Positions 32,171 through 42,640 of a DNA stretch of 64,000 nucleotides are shown piece by piece. Each line of letters starts with the position of its first letter. The stretch's first letter is position 1. A program made the position numbers and the translations under genes. Origin of the DNA: Symsagittifera roscoffensis (lineage: Eukaryota; Xenacoelomorpha; Acoela; Convolutidae); NCBI RefSeq assembly GCF_963678635.1, contig NC_087065.1, positions 31,064,252 through 31,128,251 on the forward strand, read 5' to 3'. Below the pieces are notes generated by a model that was given only the letters and a program-made list of their open reading frames with translations, was not told where the DNA came from and did no database searches.

Positions 32171-33933
32171 ACACATTGTTTATTTTCATTTCTTAATTGA
32201 AACAAAAATAGAGAGCTTGCACCCAGGAAGATCATTACAGGTCATCTACGGCTGCTATCATCTCATTCAATCTAAAAAGACACCATTTCGTAGTCTGCAA
32301 CTAGTTGACCGTCTGAAATTTATTTTATCGACAAAAAAATTCACAAAGAAAAAGTCGATATTCGTTTAACTTTTTTTGCAAAATTTTGTTTTGGCGACCA
32401 TTGCTTCGTCGAGGAAAGTGACTTGCCATGTTTGGTGCTCCAGCATTGTCTCTGAATACCAAAAACTGTTCTCCGCAGCATATCAAAATTGTACGCAGTA
32501 GCTTTCTTTTCCATTTAAAACAGAAAAGTAGCTTTATGTGCCTCCGTTTTGTTGAATTGTTTTTCACTCTGACTGTAATTATTGAGCTTTGATTTTGTAA
32601 ATTTTGGCGTTCCACTATCGTCAAAAAATCTGGGGCATGAGTTCATATCAATCAAATTTTTGAAGTTGTTTTAAACACGTCTAAAGAATTTATCAAGCTA
32701 TCTCCCCCCTCCACACTCGAGAAAGGGTGGGAGGGGTAGATGGCTCATTTGATCCCCAAAAAATTTCACGTAATTTCTCTGAAAAGAGAATTTCTGAGCG
32801 AACCCGTTCATGGCAATTATTGTGATTGCTAGAACTGTCGTATTAATTGGACTTGATTTTAAAGAATACCGACTGGGACTAATAAACCTTCACCATTGCC
32901 GCAAATCGACAACAACAAACAACAAAAATAAAGTGAAACATTCGCCCAAATACTACATAGTGACAGAGCGTAGGAAAAGCACCTATTGACGACTGGCTGG
33001 CCTCAGCTACCTAAATTCTACCCGTTTTTCACCACCTCGATCTTGCCAGTTGATTTCCTGGTCTGTTTAAAGCTAAGTAAAAAGTTACCATTTTTAGGCC
33101 ATCAGTCAAACGATTTTTGATCAGCTTTTGTTACATGCGAAGATAACCACATAGCTTGGTCTCGGATCCCCAGACTATATGACTACCATTAAAAACAAGG
33201 CTCAATCATCCTATTTTACTATGTTTTTAGTGACAGTTATATACTAAACCCATTGAAAATTGATTGGCCCTTTCCTCTTCCTAGCTACTCATGCTCTGAA
33301 ATACTAAACAATACAGGAGTTAATTCAATTGTTCAGGGCATCAATGCAGCTAAAAAGTCAGTTATATAGTTTCTCAGCATATAATGGTCTCTGGTCACCG
33401 GGCCTCCAACTCCGTGCTCTTCCGGAGATAACGTTGTTACAGTAGGGTACTGATCCGCTCCGGATGTCCCACTGAACCTTCGTTTCGTCTGTTCTTATTT
33501 GAATAAGCGTCTTATCGTTTCCTGTTATCGTGATAAGAGACTTCGTTGTTCTCTGTCGCCTATTAACTTTTTTCTGTCTTAATTTATTTGATTCTGTGAT
33601 TCGACTTTCTTTCTTGCCAAATATGGCCGTTCTTCTTAATTTCCGAGAAATGTTCCATCGCAATTCGAACTTTTCAAAATTGAAATCCTAGAACATTCCG
33701 ACCCTAACTTTCATAAAAAAAAGTTTGCAATTAACTTTACTATTTTTCTTTTCTTGCTCGTCGGAGGATTCGACTATGTCAATCTGGCGGAAAGGCCCAA
33801 AGTTTCAAACGTTCTCGCAACTACATCAGAACTTTGGTCAGGACACAATAAACTTAGCTAACGAGAGTTTGTCCGACCTGCACGTGGGATCGATAATTTT
33901 TAGCTCTCAAGATGATAGCCTAGAAGTTAAAAA
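32171..33933. other. Gene-free sequence
   Basis: AT-rich with short ORFs on both strands that I take for chance. The region 33120-33190 on the minus strand resembles 43200-43240 (see the SINE-like finding). A minus ORF at 33358-33663 is basic and matches no family I know. Confidence 0.5.
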
Positions 33934-33971
33934 ATTTTGAGAATGCGTTAAAATTGTAAGTTCAAATAAAA

Positions 33972-33999
33972 GTTTTTGCACATTTTTGCGCATCCTCGG
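33972..33999 (-). ncRNA. Hammerhead-like core at the 3' end of Penelope element 2
   Basis: Minus strand reads CCGAGGATGCGCA, AAAA, TGTGCAAAAAC. It is homologous to 29306-29332 but with GAAA changed to AAAA and one stem mismatch. A decayed form of the same structure. Confidence 0.25.
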
Positions 34000-34289
34000 G
34001 TTTTAAAGTTCTAAATTATCTGTACAAAATGATCCAAGATCATTAAAAAAGTCATACACATCATTATTTCAAAACTGAAAAAATACAATATGTCACAACT
34101 TTACAAATATTACTGAACTTATGTAACAACTATTTTGTAACAATTTTAAACATTTAGTCACAAATTTCTGAGAGTTTTCACCTTTTTGGTTTTTACAATT
34201 TCGTTTTGTCGCTAATTCCATCCTTACATGTAAATTATTTTAAAACTTTTTGTTTTGGCCAGAATTTTTTGATTCTGAAACTATAGCCT

Positions 34290-36860
34290 TAGTGTCAGCT
34301 CCCTACTTCTAAAGACGTCGCGCGTGTTAATTGCCGGCCTCTCTTTCCTAATGTGCAACGCCTCTAATATAAGTAACTTAATGCTGCTGGACGCCTAGTC
34401 GATTATCTTCCATTTAAACTCCGACTTACCACTCTCACTACCACACTGCCTTATATACTGTCCAACTGGTGTATCGTCTTTTCGGTGTTCCTCAATCCTT
34501 GTGGTGAGCTGTCGGACCGGCTGGCCATCATAGATGGATTTGCTCCCACCACATTCAAGTCTGTACACCACTTTTGATTTCAGTTCAATGGAAAAGGATC
34601 ATTTTAGAGAGGGCATGCAAGTTTTCACTTTCCTCGTCGTGAATATTATCTGCGCGTTGGCAATATCGCGCACTTTTTTTGCTAATGACTGACTGCGATT
34701 CGCCCTATATTGGACCATCAAGATGGGTGGTGAATCACTGCTATAATCATTGGACTTCTTTTTCTCAGCCATGTTCTTTTTGTTTTTGCCCTCCCTGATG
34801 ATCTTTTCAAGGGCATGCGACGCAACCCGCGACGAACAACTTTCCGTATATTGGTTATCCAACCACTGTTCGCGGTTAATTTTCATGGCTTTATCATATT
34901 CTTCTCATGTTGACGTACTGCGGAAAACCCGGTGAACAGTTCCATCAATCACACTTCTTTTATACTGAAGGGGGCCGCAGCTTCTAAAACTTAGTATGGT
35001 ACCTGTATTTGTTGGTTTTCGATCACCCCACAGTTAGTTTTCTGCTTTTGTCAATATTAATTTGTTTATCCAAAAATGCCAATTTCCCGTTTGTGTTTGG
35101 TGTCTCTATTGTGAACTGTAAATTTGGATGTAGTAAGTGTCCAGCATGTAGCAGCTCTTCAGGATCACCCCTCACTGTCCCCACTATATCGTCATTGTAA
35201 CGGAGAAATAACTTAGCTTGCTGCACTGACTTATTTTTGTCTCTTATCGCGATGCATTTTCTACAGTACCAGACGGTTTCACTTATATTTCCTTACTCAT
35301 CATCTGATATATCACCGCACTTCACGTGATACCAGTTCAAATAGCATTCACATTCTACATCTTTTGACCTGCACGTGAACTTCTTATTGCACTCGGGACC
35401 GATTCCGCTCAGATCTTTTTCGGTCAAAAACATTTCGGGAATATTCCTCGATAGTGAAGTTTCGTACTGCTTCAGCCAGATATTTTCTAGACCATCTTTC
35501 TGAACGTACCATGTTTCGATGCGCTTGAAATGGACTTGGCTAGCTGCCTTGTTCAATAGTCTCTTCATGGTTTTCCTAGCATTTCATGGTGGTTCATCTT
35601 GCTCTACAGTTTCTCATAGCTATGTTTTTTCCTCCTTTGAGTGGAACATTTGGATACAAACTCTTCTCATCTACAGATATCAAATTTTCATTGAACTCAA
35701 GATTAATGCTCTCTAAGATGACTCTCGCATCTAGTGAGTTGGTTTCGATGTTCGCGACCTCAATTTTCTCGAAAAATTTTGCAAGAATCTTGTTCAAGTT
35801 ATAATAAGAGCTACCAGGCAATGAGAGGACCGGTCTTAATGGGGTATTCTCTTTATGCACCTTCTCCAACCCATAAAGCCCGGCAGGCTGCCATCCGTAG
35901 ACCTCATCATTGTGTAGAGATTATCACTTATTTCGTCTTTTTTCCTCAAAGCCAACAACTCTTTATTGATGTCTCTATCTATCTTCAAAATAATCGCATC
36001 ACTTGTTCCTTTAATTTCGCTGAATTGATTTAAATCTAATGTTTCAGACAACTTGTTCACGTAGGCGTCCTTCATCATTATACAAAAACCCACGCCCTTG
36101 TCATATGGTACGGCAACTAATTTAATACTCTTCAGATACTTTCGGGCCTTCTCAACGCCCTTGTCTGATGGTGTTTGTTTCACCCTTATGGCATAGGCTT
36201 TTGTCGCAACTTCGATCTCACAAAAGGCCTCCCCAGGAATTTTACGATTTTTGAGATCCGACAGAAAGATGTCTTTATCGGCGAGAAAGTGCGTCTCATT
36301 AAACTTATCCCTAACGGGTTGTTTTGGCCCTAATGCCATTACTTGTTGTACCCAATTTGGTAATAGAGGTCGGCTTTGCCTTTCTGATAGTTTCATTAGC
36401 TTCTTCTGATGGGTCTCTTTGACTGATGCTGTTTGTCTTTGTCCCCTGAGACTTTAGTATTTCATTACCGAAGGCCAAAACTTCTCATCTACAACCCTCT
36501 GTACTGCGCCTCTCGCCCTTTCTAGTTTGAATTCAACGTTTTTATCATTTGTCCTTGCCATGTTGATCTCCGTTCCTAGAAGTTTTTTCTTAAAACTGTG
36601 TACCACTTGGTTCGAAAACACCCCATTTCCGGTACACTGAATCTCAAAATATCAGGTATAAGGTCGTTTTCTAAACAAACTCTCAAAAAGTTTACACGTT
36701 GGTGACAGTCGACAAATTTAACAAATATGGACGCATAACCACGGGCTAATTTCCAAATGAGTTTGTTTTTTAAATTCCAAATCAAGATTGGAGGTGGGAG
36801 TACAACTGTGCTCATTGGTTTGCAGGCCACGAGGATTAATCCTTACGTGACACAAAGCAA
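34290..36860 (-). pseudogene. Penelope-like reverse transcriptase with PHD finger and GIY-YIG domain
   Basis: From 36830 the N-terminal piece reads FVDCHQRVNFLRVCLENDLIP; then 36396-35836 (186 codons) contains LLPNWVQQVMALGPK and LVAVPYDKGVGFCIMMKD. RT motif A is VDEKSLYPNVPL (near 35640). Motif B is reduced to YVQKDGL. A PHD-type finger (GPECNKKFTC, CECYLNWYHVKCGDIS, WYCRKC) lies at 35254-35400 and motif C, RYNDDIVG, directly after it. The thumb has HPNLQFTIETPN. The GIY-YIG part (34585-34290) has VVYRLECGG, SIYDGQ (Asp for the usual Val) and LEALHIRKERP. One TAA lies inside the finger and there are several other breaks. Confidence 0.8.
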
Positions 36861-36876
36861 CACAAATAACACAACT

Positions 36877-37245
36877 CTATCTCACCCTCTCCGTCGAAGC
36901 CTCCTCGTCAGTCGGACAAGCTGTTTCCTCGCCTCTGTTCACCAGTCTTCTTTTTTCCGCCCTCCTTCTCGTTTGAGATTTATTTTTCGTGTTTGAACGA
37001 AGCTTGGACAAAACAGCTGGCAGGTTGTCTTGGTGTTCGAACACAATCCGCAAAGGCTTTAGCTCCAGTGCCTGATATTCGTTGACCATCTCCGTTCTTC
37101 TCTTCCTCTTTGAAATGAGACACCTCGTAATAGGAATGACAAGAATACCCGAGCTGATCAGCTGACTCCTGATATCTGGTGTACCGTTTCTCTGACAGTA
37201 TACAATTGCGCTGATAATTGTCAGTGTCTTCACGAGTTCTGTCAA
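36877..37245 (-). pseudogene. Unrecognised ORF at the 5' side of Penelope element 2
   Basis: 122 codons, very basic in the C-terminal half (KRKRRTEM and SQTRRRAEKRR) and hydrophobic at the N-terminus. It is within the direct repeats of the element and upstream of the RT, so it may be a 5' leader ORF. No family recognised. Confidence 0.3.
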
Positions 37246-37691
37246 CTCCTCTGCAGTGGAAGCTCTGTAATTATTTGTGCGGTGGCTGTTGATAGAATTA
37301 TTGATGATGTCGTGCCACCAAGTACCACCACTTGAAGTTTTTCTGCTAGAGGTGCCCTGCAGAGTTGACTAGCGAGGTTCTTCTGTGGGTTCGTGGTATT
37401 CGGGTTTAAGGAAAGTCCCGTAATTGCCAATATTTTGGGCAGAAACTGTCTTTTTTCCGGTTTGCTAATTTGTTCGAGGCTGTGGTAGAGTGAGCTAGCC
37501 GCTTTAATGTAGACTATTTCAATTCTAACATGGTAAAATATAAAAAGGTTTTTCCTCTAAAAGAATTTTTCTGCTAAAAAAGGGGAAAAAAATGAACTTA
37601 CGTCTCCTTGTAGGAGAGACTGTAATTGAGAATTTGCTCTGCCGTAGGGTTTCAAAACTTTACATCTCAATATTTTGAGAATGCGTTAAAA

Positions 37692-38190
37692 AGAAAGGAT
37701 TATTTACTTCCCAATTTATGGTAGTAATGCCGGAAAAACAGACCGATTTCTTCAATTTCGGAAATTTTCTGATGACACTCCGTATTCAAGATAGAGCTGT
37801 TACTCTAACTGATCCGCGTGTGATGTTTGATCAAAAATTTCTTTGTTACCTTGTGAGCTCTTTTTGTGTTCATTTTGTCGCAGCTGCAATTGCTCTCTGC
37901 TTTTTGAAGAAACATTGTTTTGCGAGGTATGTACTGTTTTTAGCTGTTTTTTTATCTAACAGAATCAGATAAAAAAATTTTATAGATTGGTTTAAATTCA
38001 GTTTCAGTTCTGAAGTCTAACTTTGCCCTTGAAGCCCAAGCCGTATCGAATGGCTGTTTATTTGTCCACCTGTTCCAAATGCCAGTTTTTCCCCGATTCA
38101 AGAATGCCGTTTTTGATCTTTCTAGCGGTGCAGGAAAATTAGTGTATTGCCCATTCGATGATCAACAACCAAATTGAAAAAATATATATT
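37692..38190. other. Gene-free sequence
   Basis: An 84-codon + ORF (37718-37972) has a hydrophobic Cys/Phe-rich middle, perhaps one membrane segment, but no family match and no neighbour to support it. Confidence 0.4.
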
Positions 38191-38257
38191 TTACGTAAGA
38201 GGCCCATCCGTTTAGTTACGGTAAGTGCACAAGCTGGATAGGGCCATACCAGCGTTA
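38191..38257 (+). ncRNA. Pseudoknot-capable conserved element, copy 2
   Basis: Same element as 29181-29247, offset 9010 bases. GGCCC at 38201 pairs with GGGCC at 38241; GCTGG at 38233 with CCAGC at 38249; CCGT/ACGG encloses the loop that has the A/T difference. Confidence 0.4.
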
Positions 38258-38819
38258 TAAAAATGCATATTTATCAGGATGCTTTATCAATTTATCAATG
38301 AAGTCATAAATCAGCATTAAATGCATCATCGTAATGTTAATTTATCTCTTAGCTGTCCTTCCTCTACTATAGCGCTAACGGACTTGTCGATAAATTGAAC
38401 ATTGCGCAGCGATCTGCATCCCCTTGTACATAGTATAGAGCTCCTCAGGAGCGCGAAGCTTTTTTAAGTTCTTATGTAATTTATCGATTCTGGATAGCTT
38501 TCTTGTTTTTTTCATTTAGTTTTTCGGCTAAACGTTGCATCGTCCACGTGGCTATTGGAGCAGCGCCACCGGTGCATCCAAAAATTAACGGGCAGAATCT
38601 ACTCTGCTCTACGTTCAAAATTCTTTGCTGCTATTTGGAGTTCTTCAGTGTTTCGTGATATTTAGATGCGTCTTTAGGCAGTTTTCGCGATGTTTTGGCA
38701 TGGGGGTTAAAAATTTTCACATCAAAGAAAGCGCGGCGAAATTGTGAACCCCAGAGTCCATTTGCCTTAATGTCAAGTCGTGCCTCATCTTCAGTTGTAG
38801 TTGAGTTGTTGACAAAGCT
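38258..38819. other. Gene-free sequence
   Basis: No ORF or repeat that I can support. Confidence 0.4.
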
Positions 38820-41350
38820 TTAACCTTGCAACGGCTGAAGTTTCGGCTCAACCTCGACGTCATGGCAAACCTCATTCATGAGGTTGGCGAATGTGTCTCT
38901 GATTTCATTGCGTCTTATGTGTGTGTAACCGCCCTTTGCGCAGTGTAGCGCATGTGTCAAGTTAAAATTAGCACCACATGCACATGTGAGAGGGATTTTG
39001 GTCGGTTCCCATCCGTCTCTTAAGTAAATACCATCTCTGAATTCTGGTTTATTCAGGTTCAAGTTATATCTATTCAATGGTAAAGCGTTGAGCCAGTTAG
39101 AGGCTCCCTTTTCAGAGGCCAGGTCGATTGCGTATGTATCTGTTTCAACTAAGAAATTCATGAGGTTTGTTTTCTTTCGGTTTGTTCTATCAGTTTTCAT
39201 TTTTTCGATTTTCGTACATATTTTTTCTTGCTGGGTTATTGCTGTAACAGGATCTTGAGATTCCAGTACTAGTGATGTTTCCTTAGACCAATCTAGATAG
39301 CTTTCATGATCGGATGGCAGCTTGATGTTGAGGCCGCCCATTTCAAGGGGTAAGGAAGATATCTCACGGAACTGGGAGTTCAAGGTGTCTTTACCGATTA
39401 GGTTAGGTATTAATTGTCTTGGATAGTCTTTTCACATACTTCCAACATTTCCATAGTGTTAGGCGTTGTCCTGGTAAGAAATGAAAGTTTTTCTTGAATT
39501 TCTTTGGTATAGCAGGCAGAAACGATTTGGGGGGAGGTTTTGGCAATTTTCGTCAAATATTCAAAGCTTTGATTTTCTCTTTCTGTTGAATTTCGAGGAA
39601 CTTTTTACATTCAGATTCTGTTCCTATAACTGAACTAAGCACTCGGGCGCCTGCCTTTATAGTGATTCCTGTATTTTCGAAGATTTTCTCAGCTTCACCG
39701 AGTTTTTCATCTTTGACAATTTGTTGGCATTTGGATGCTTTAACATGGTAGCCAAAAAATTTACCTAGTGATACAATTTTATCGAGGACGGTTCGTAGAT
39801 TGCCTAAATTACCGACTGCGTTTCCGTCGTCTGCGTACCATTTCTGGGTTAGGTTGTCTACTGATAAAAGTTTTATGAGGGGTATTATGGCTAGACCGTA
39901 CATGGCCATTGCTAGTGAGTGCCACTGGGTCGTCCCTTCTTCAGAGTAGATGTTTTTTTTGATAACGAACAGTTTAGATGGATTGCAGTAGGAGTTCTTA
40001 ATCGCGGTTTAAAGAGATTGGCAGGTATTTTTGATGTTTTTTAACGCCAGCTTTTGATTTAGCGAGTTGAAAGCGTTTTCGGCATCTATCAATAAAACAG
40101 CATCGGCGGAGGTTTTGCTGTATTAATCTCTTAGCGTATGGATCTCATATTCAATGCCACATTGTTGTCCTAGACAGAGGTATAGTTAGAACCGAGCATT
40201 TAGGTTTTTCAGGTATTTGGTTATTGTTCGTCCCATTATCCTACGCATAACTTCTTCTATGCTTATGGGTCTTACTCCTGGATTTTTATCTAAGGTTATT
40301 AACCTACATGCGTTATATGGTTCCGTTATTTCTGGATTTAGTTCTTCGGTAGCCAGTTTTCTAGCTATTTTAGCTTTTGTTTTTGAAATCTCAATTGATT
40401 GTTGCCCTAAGTGTGTTAAAATTTGCCTCCATTCATTTGAATCAAAGCCAGATGGTCCATGAGATCCATGCGTTCTCATGGCTGCTTTCTTGATATGTTG
40501 ACCGTTTATCTGATCAAATATTGATGGATGGAAGGGAATTGTTTCATTTGAGACTGGTGTAAAATAGTTCTCATCAATTGAATCAGATGGTGGTTGCTTC
40601 TCTATAAGAGTCTGTTCTACTGTCTTACCTTTGACAATCTTGTCGAGCGAAAGAACGCCGATGGAATTGTCCGTTAGTTTTGCTATTGCGCTTGATATTT
40701 TACCAGTACTCCTTAGTTAATTGAACTGTTGTTACTGTATTTAGGCGCTTTGGTCTGTATTGCAAAACTGTTTTAAACAGATCGTGAAGCGTTGCGCCGC
40801 GGTTGGAGTGAATTGGTGATTTTACTAGAGCTGGTTCGATATAATTGGTCCTTAAAGTCCCGATAACTAGTTTCTGTGAGAAATCAGGGATGCGTCTTGC
40901 CTGGAATCGCGGCATCTACCTGAAACCTGGTGTAAAATAGTTCTCATCAATTGGTTCAGATGGTGGTTGCTTCTCTATAAGAGTCTGTTCTACTGTCTTA
41001 CCTTTGACAATCTCGTCGAGCGAAAGAACGCCTATGGAATTGTCCGTTAGTTTCGCTATTGCGCTTGATATTTTACCAGTACTCCTTAGTTAATTGAACT
41101 GTTGTGCTTCAGTTTCAATTTCTTTTCTACTTCCTTCTGTCAAGCGCATTTGCAGCGCCTTTCCTTCAATACATAAGCCATCCAGGTCTCCGTCTTGCCA
41201 TTGCTTAAGTCGCGTTGCTATTGTCTTGGATAAAGATCCATCATTTTTGGGCTTTGTTTGCACAGTAGTAAATGTGGAAAGATCATTGCTGCGTGCATTG
41301 CGAAGGCATTTTCGTTGTTTTCTTTTAGGCTGTTCGGTGTTCTATTGAGG
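38820..41350 (-). pseudogene. Reverse transcriptase of a non-LTR-type element, broken
   Basis: Reading on - from about 41350: a helical lead-in (LKQWQDGDLDGLC), LSLDKIVKGKTVEQTLIEK (40680), AAMRTHGSHGPSGFDSNEW and LITLDKNPGVRPISIEEV (40479-40186). Motif A is LIDAENAFNSLNQK (near 40090). Motif B is EEGTTQWHSLAMAMY, with QGDP lost, and motif C is WYADDGNAVG (39909-39553). The C-terminal ORF (39383-38820) has CACGANFNLTHALHC, a zinc-knuckle-like cluster, and RRNEIRDTFANL. I know this RT type from many invertebrate genomes, but not its clade. A restriction-like endonuclease may have followed; the ORF ends at 38820. Confidence 0.65.
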
Positions 41351-42120
41351 GTTTCAATGAAATTGTAACCAACTTTTTTTTTTTGATAAGACCATGAAGA
41401 CTTGTTTCCAGTGGACCACTTCGTGTTATATTTTCCTTGTGGTTTCTATGAGTTCTGGACAGGGGTTTGATCATAGGTCTTGCGTTATTCAAGTTTCTAG
41501 AGCAGAGGGTTCTCTTGAGTTTTGTGAGTGTGGGGCAGTGGAAGGGTGAGGCTGAATTTGGGGGAGTGTGGTTGTAGCGAAGGGTTGGGGGAGCTCATTC
41601 ATGCGTGTTGTTAGCTGAATGAATCTGGGAGGTGCCCCGATGACAGCTGAAATTGTCAGCAGATCATTTGAGGGGTTGGATTCGGGTTGAGGTTAGGTGA
41701 AACAATGAGTGTATGTGGAAATACAAGTCTATTTATCAAATTAAAAGCCACATGATTATGAATATAAATTTTGCGATTTATTTCAGTGTTAATACAGTTC
41801 TGAATTGTTTTGGGGATGATCGGTGTCTTGGGCCAAAACTTGTTAGTGACGAGGTTAATCAAGTTTTTCCACTGCTGTTCTAATTCTTGTGGATGCAGCC
41901 TGATGTCATTGTATCCAGCAACTATTGTTACTGTATTTAGGCGCTTTGGTCTGTATTGCAAAACTGTTTTAAACAGATCGTGAAGCGTTGCGCCGCGGTT
42001 GGAGTGAATTATTGATTTTACTAGAGCTGGTTTGATATAATTGGTCCTTAAAGTCCCGATTACTAGTTTCTGTGAGAAATCAGGGATGCGTCTTGCCTGG
42101 AATCGCGGCATCTACCTGAA
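40553..42120 (-). repeat. Local duplication mosaic in the minus-strand RT element
   Basis: Segment A, 40553-40735, recurs at 40918-41104. Segment B, 40736-40925, recurs at 41930-42120. Both pairs are more than 95% alike by eye. A block A-B was duplicated next to itself and one copy kept about 820 bases between A and B that the other lacks. Confidence 0.85.
41656..42111 (-). pseudogene. SGNH-hydrolase-like ORF linked to the minus-strand RT
   Basis: 151 codons from MPRFQARRIPDF. Residues 16-20 (LVIGT) stand where SGNH hydrolases have GDS, so the catalytic Ser is gone. NRGATLHDL (38-46) and IVAGYNDIR (63-71, block III with Asn) follow in the proper order and spacing. The block V Asp-His pair is not visible. 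Such esterase-like domains occur in the first ORF of some LINEs (CR1). A truncated copy is at 40915-40700. It lies upstream of the RT on the same strand. Confidence 0.5.
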
Positions 42121-42560
42121 ACACAGACAACTGGGGCGAGAAAGGAAGCTCTTTGGGTTGATTTATGAATACTTTTAATTAGGATTTAAAGTTCAAGGGT
42201 GATGGAAAAAAAGGAGTGGTTCAATCTGACGTAGTTTTGGGGGTTGATTCACCGGCTCACTCCTTCTTGCGTCTAGTTACGCCAGAGAAACCTCACTCGC
42301 CTACGGCTGGGACGGCGAGATTTGGTAAGATAAGTCTGTGAGGAAAGCCCAGTGCATTAAATCTATTTAAAAAGTGTATCACAACAATTACGCTATGATC
42401 ACCTACGATCACGACCAAGTTGAACCTGATCGTAGGTTTTGATAAGTTATTACATTTGCGAGAGTAAATGTCTTGTAATTGGAAACTAGACTTTTCCCCG
42501 TGAACAATTTTTACACGTTTGTAATATAAATCCTTGCTTTATTATCGATTCTGATTCCAA
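42121..42560. other. Gene-free sequence with a strong hairpin
   Basis: Contains ACCTACGATCA (42401-42411) and TGATCGTAGGT (42427-42437), a perfect 11-base inverted repeat with a 15-base loop. Nothing else recognised. Confidence 0.6.
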
Positions 42561-42566
42561 GACCAG

Positions 42567-42640
42567 TTGCATACGGTCTAGAGGTAATGCGCTTACCTTT
42601 GCTTCCTATGGTCTGAGTTGGAATCCCGGCCGGTGTGACA
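42567..42640 (+). tRNA. tRNA-like sequence, probably the head of a tRNA-derived SINE
   Basis: CGGTCTAGAGG at 42574-42584 matches the polymerase III A box at 10 of 11 positions, and AGTTGGAATCC at 42616-42626 matches the B box at 9 of 11, with 31 bases between. A full cloverleaf with an anticodon is not clear, and unrelated sequence follows (TGTGACATTGGACC), so a SINE or tRNA pseudogene is more likely than a tRNA gene. Confidence 0.45.

Larger units (their letters stand above)
33934..37691 (-). mobile_element. Penelope-like element 2
   Basis: A 20-base direct repeat, ATTTTGAGAATGCGTTAAAA, lies at both ends (33934-33953 and 37672-37691). Within it, on -, are an N-terminal region, RT with an inserted PHD finger, a thumb region and a GIY-YIG domain. 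The 3' end is shared with the truncated copy at 29270. Confidence 0.8.

Noticed and set aside
33358-33663. Basic 101-codon minus ORF
   Set aside because: No recognisable family, no neighbour on the same strand; likely chance in a gene-free stretch.
37718-37972. 84-codon + ORF with a hydrophobic middle, possible membrane protein
   Set aside because: No start context, homologue or neighbouring gene to support it; kept only as a remark.
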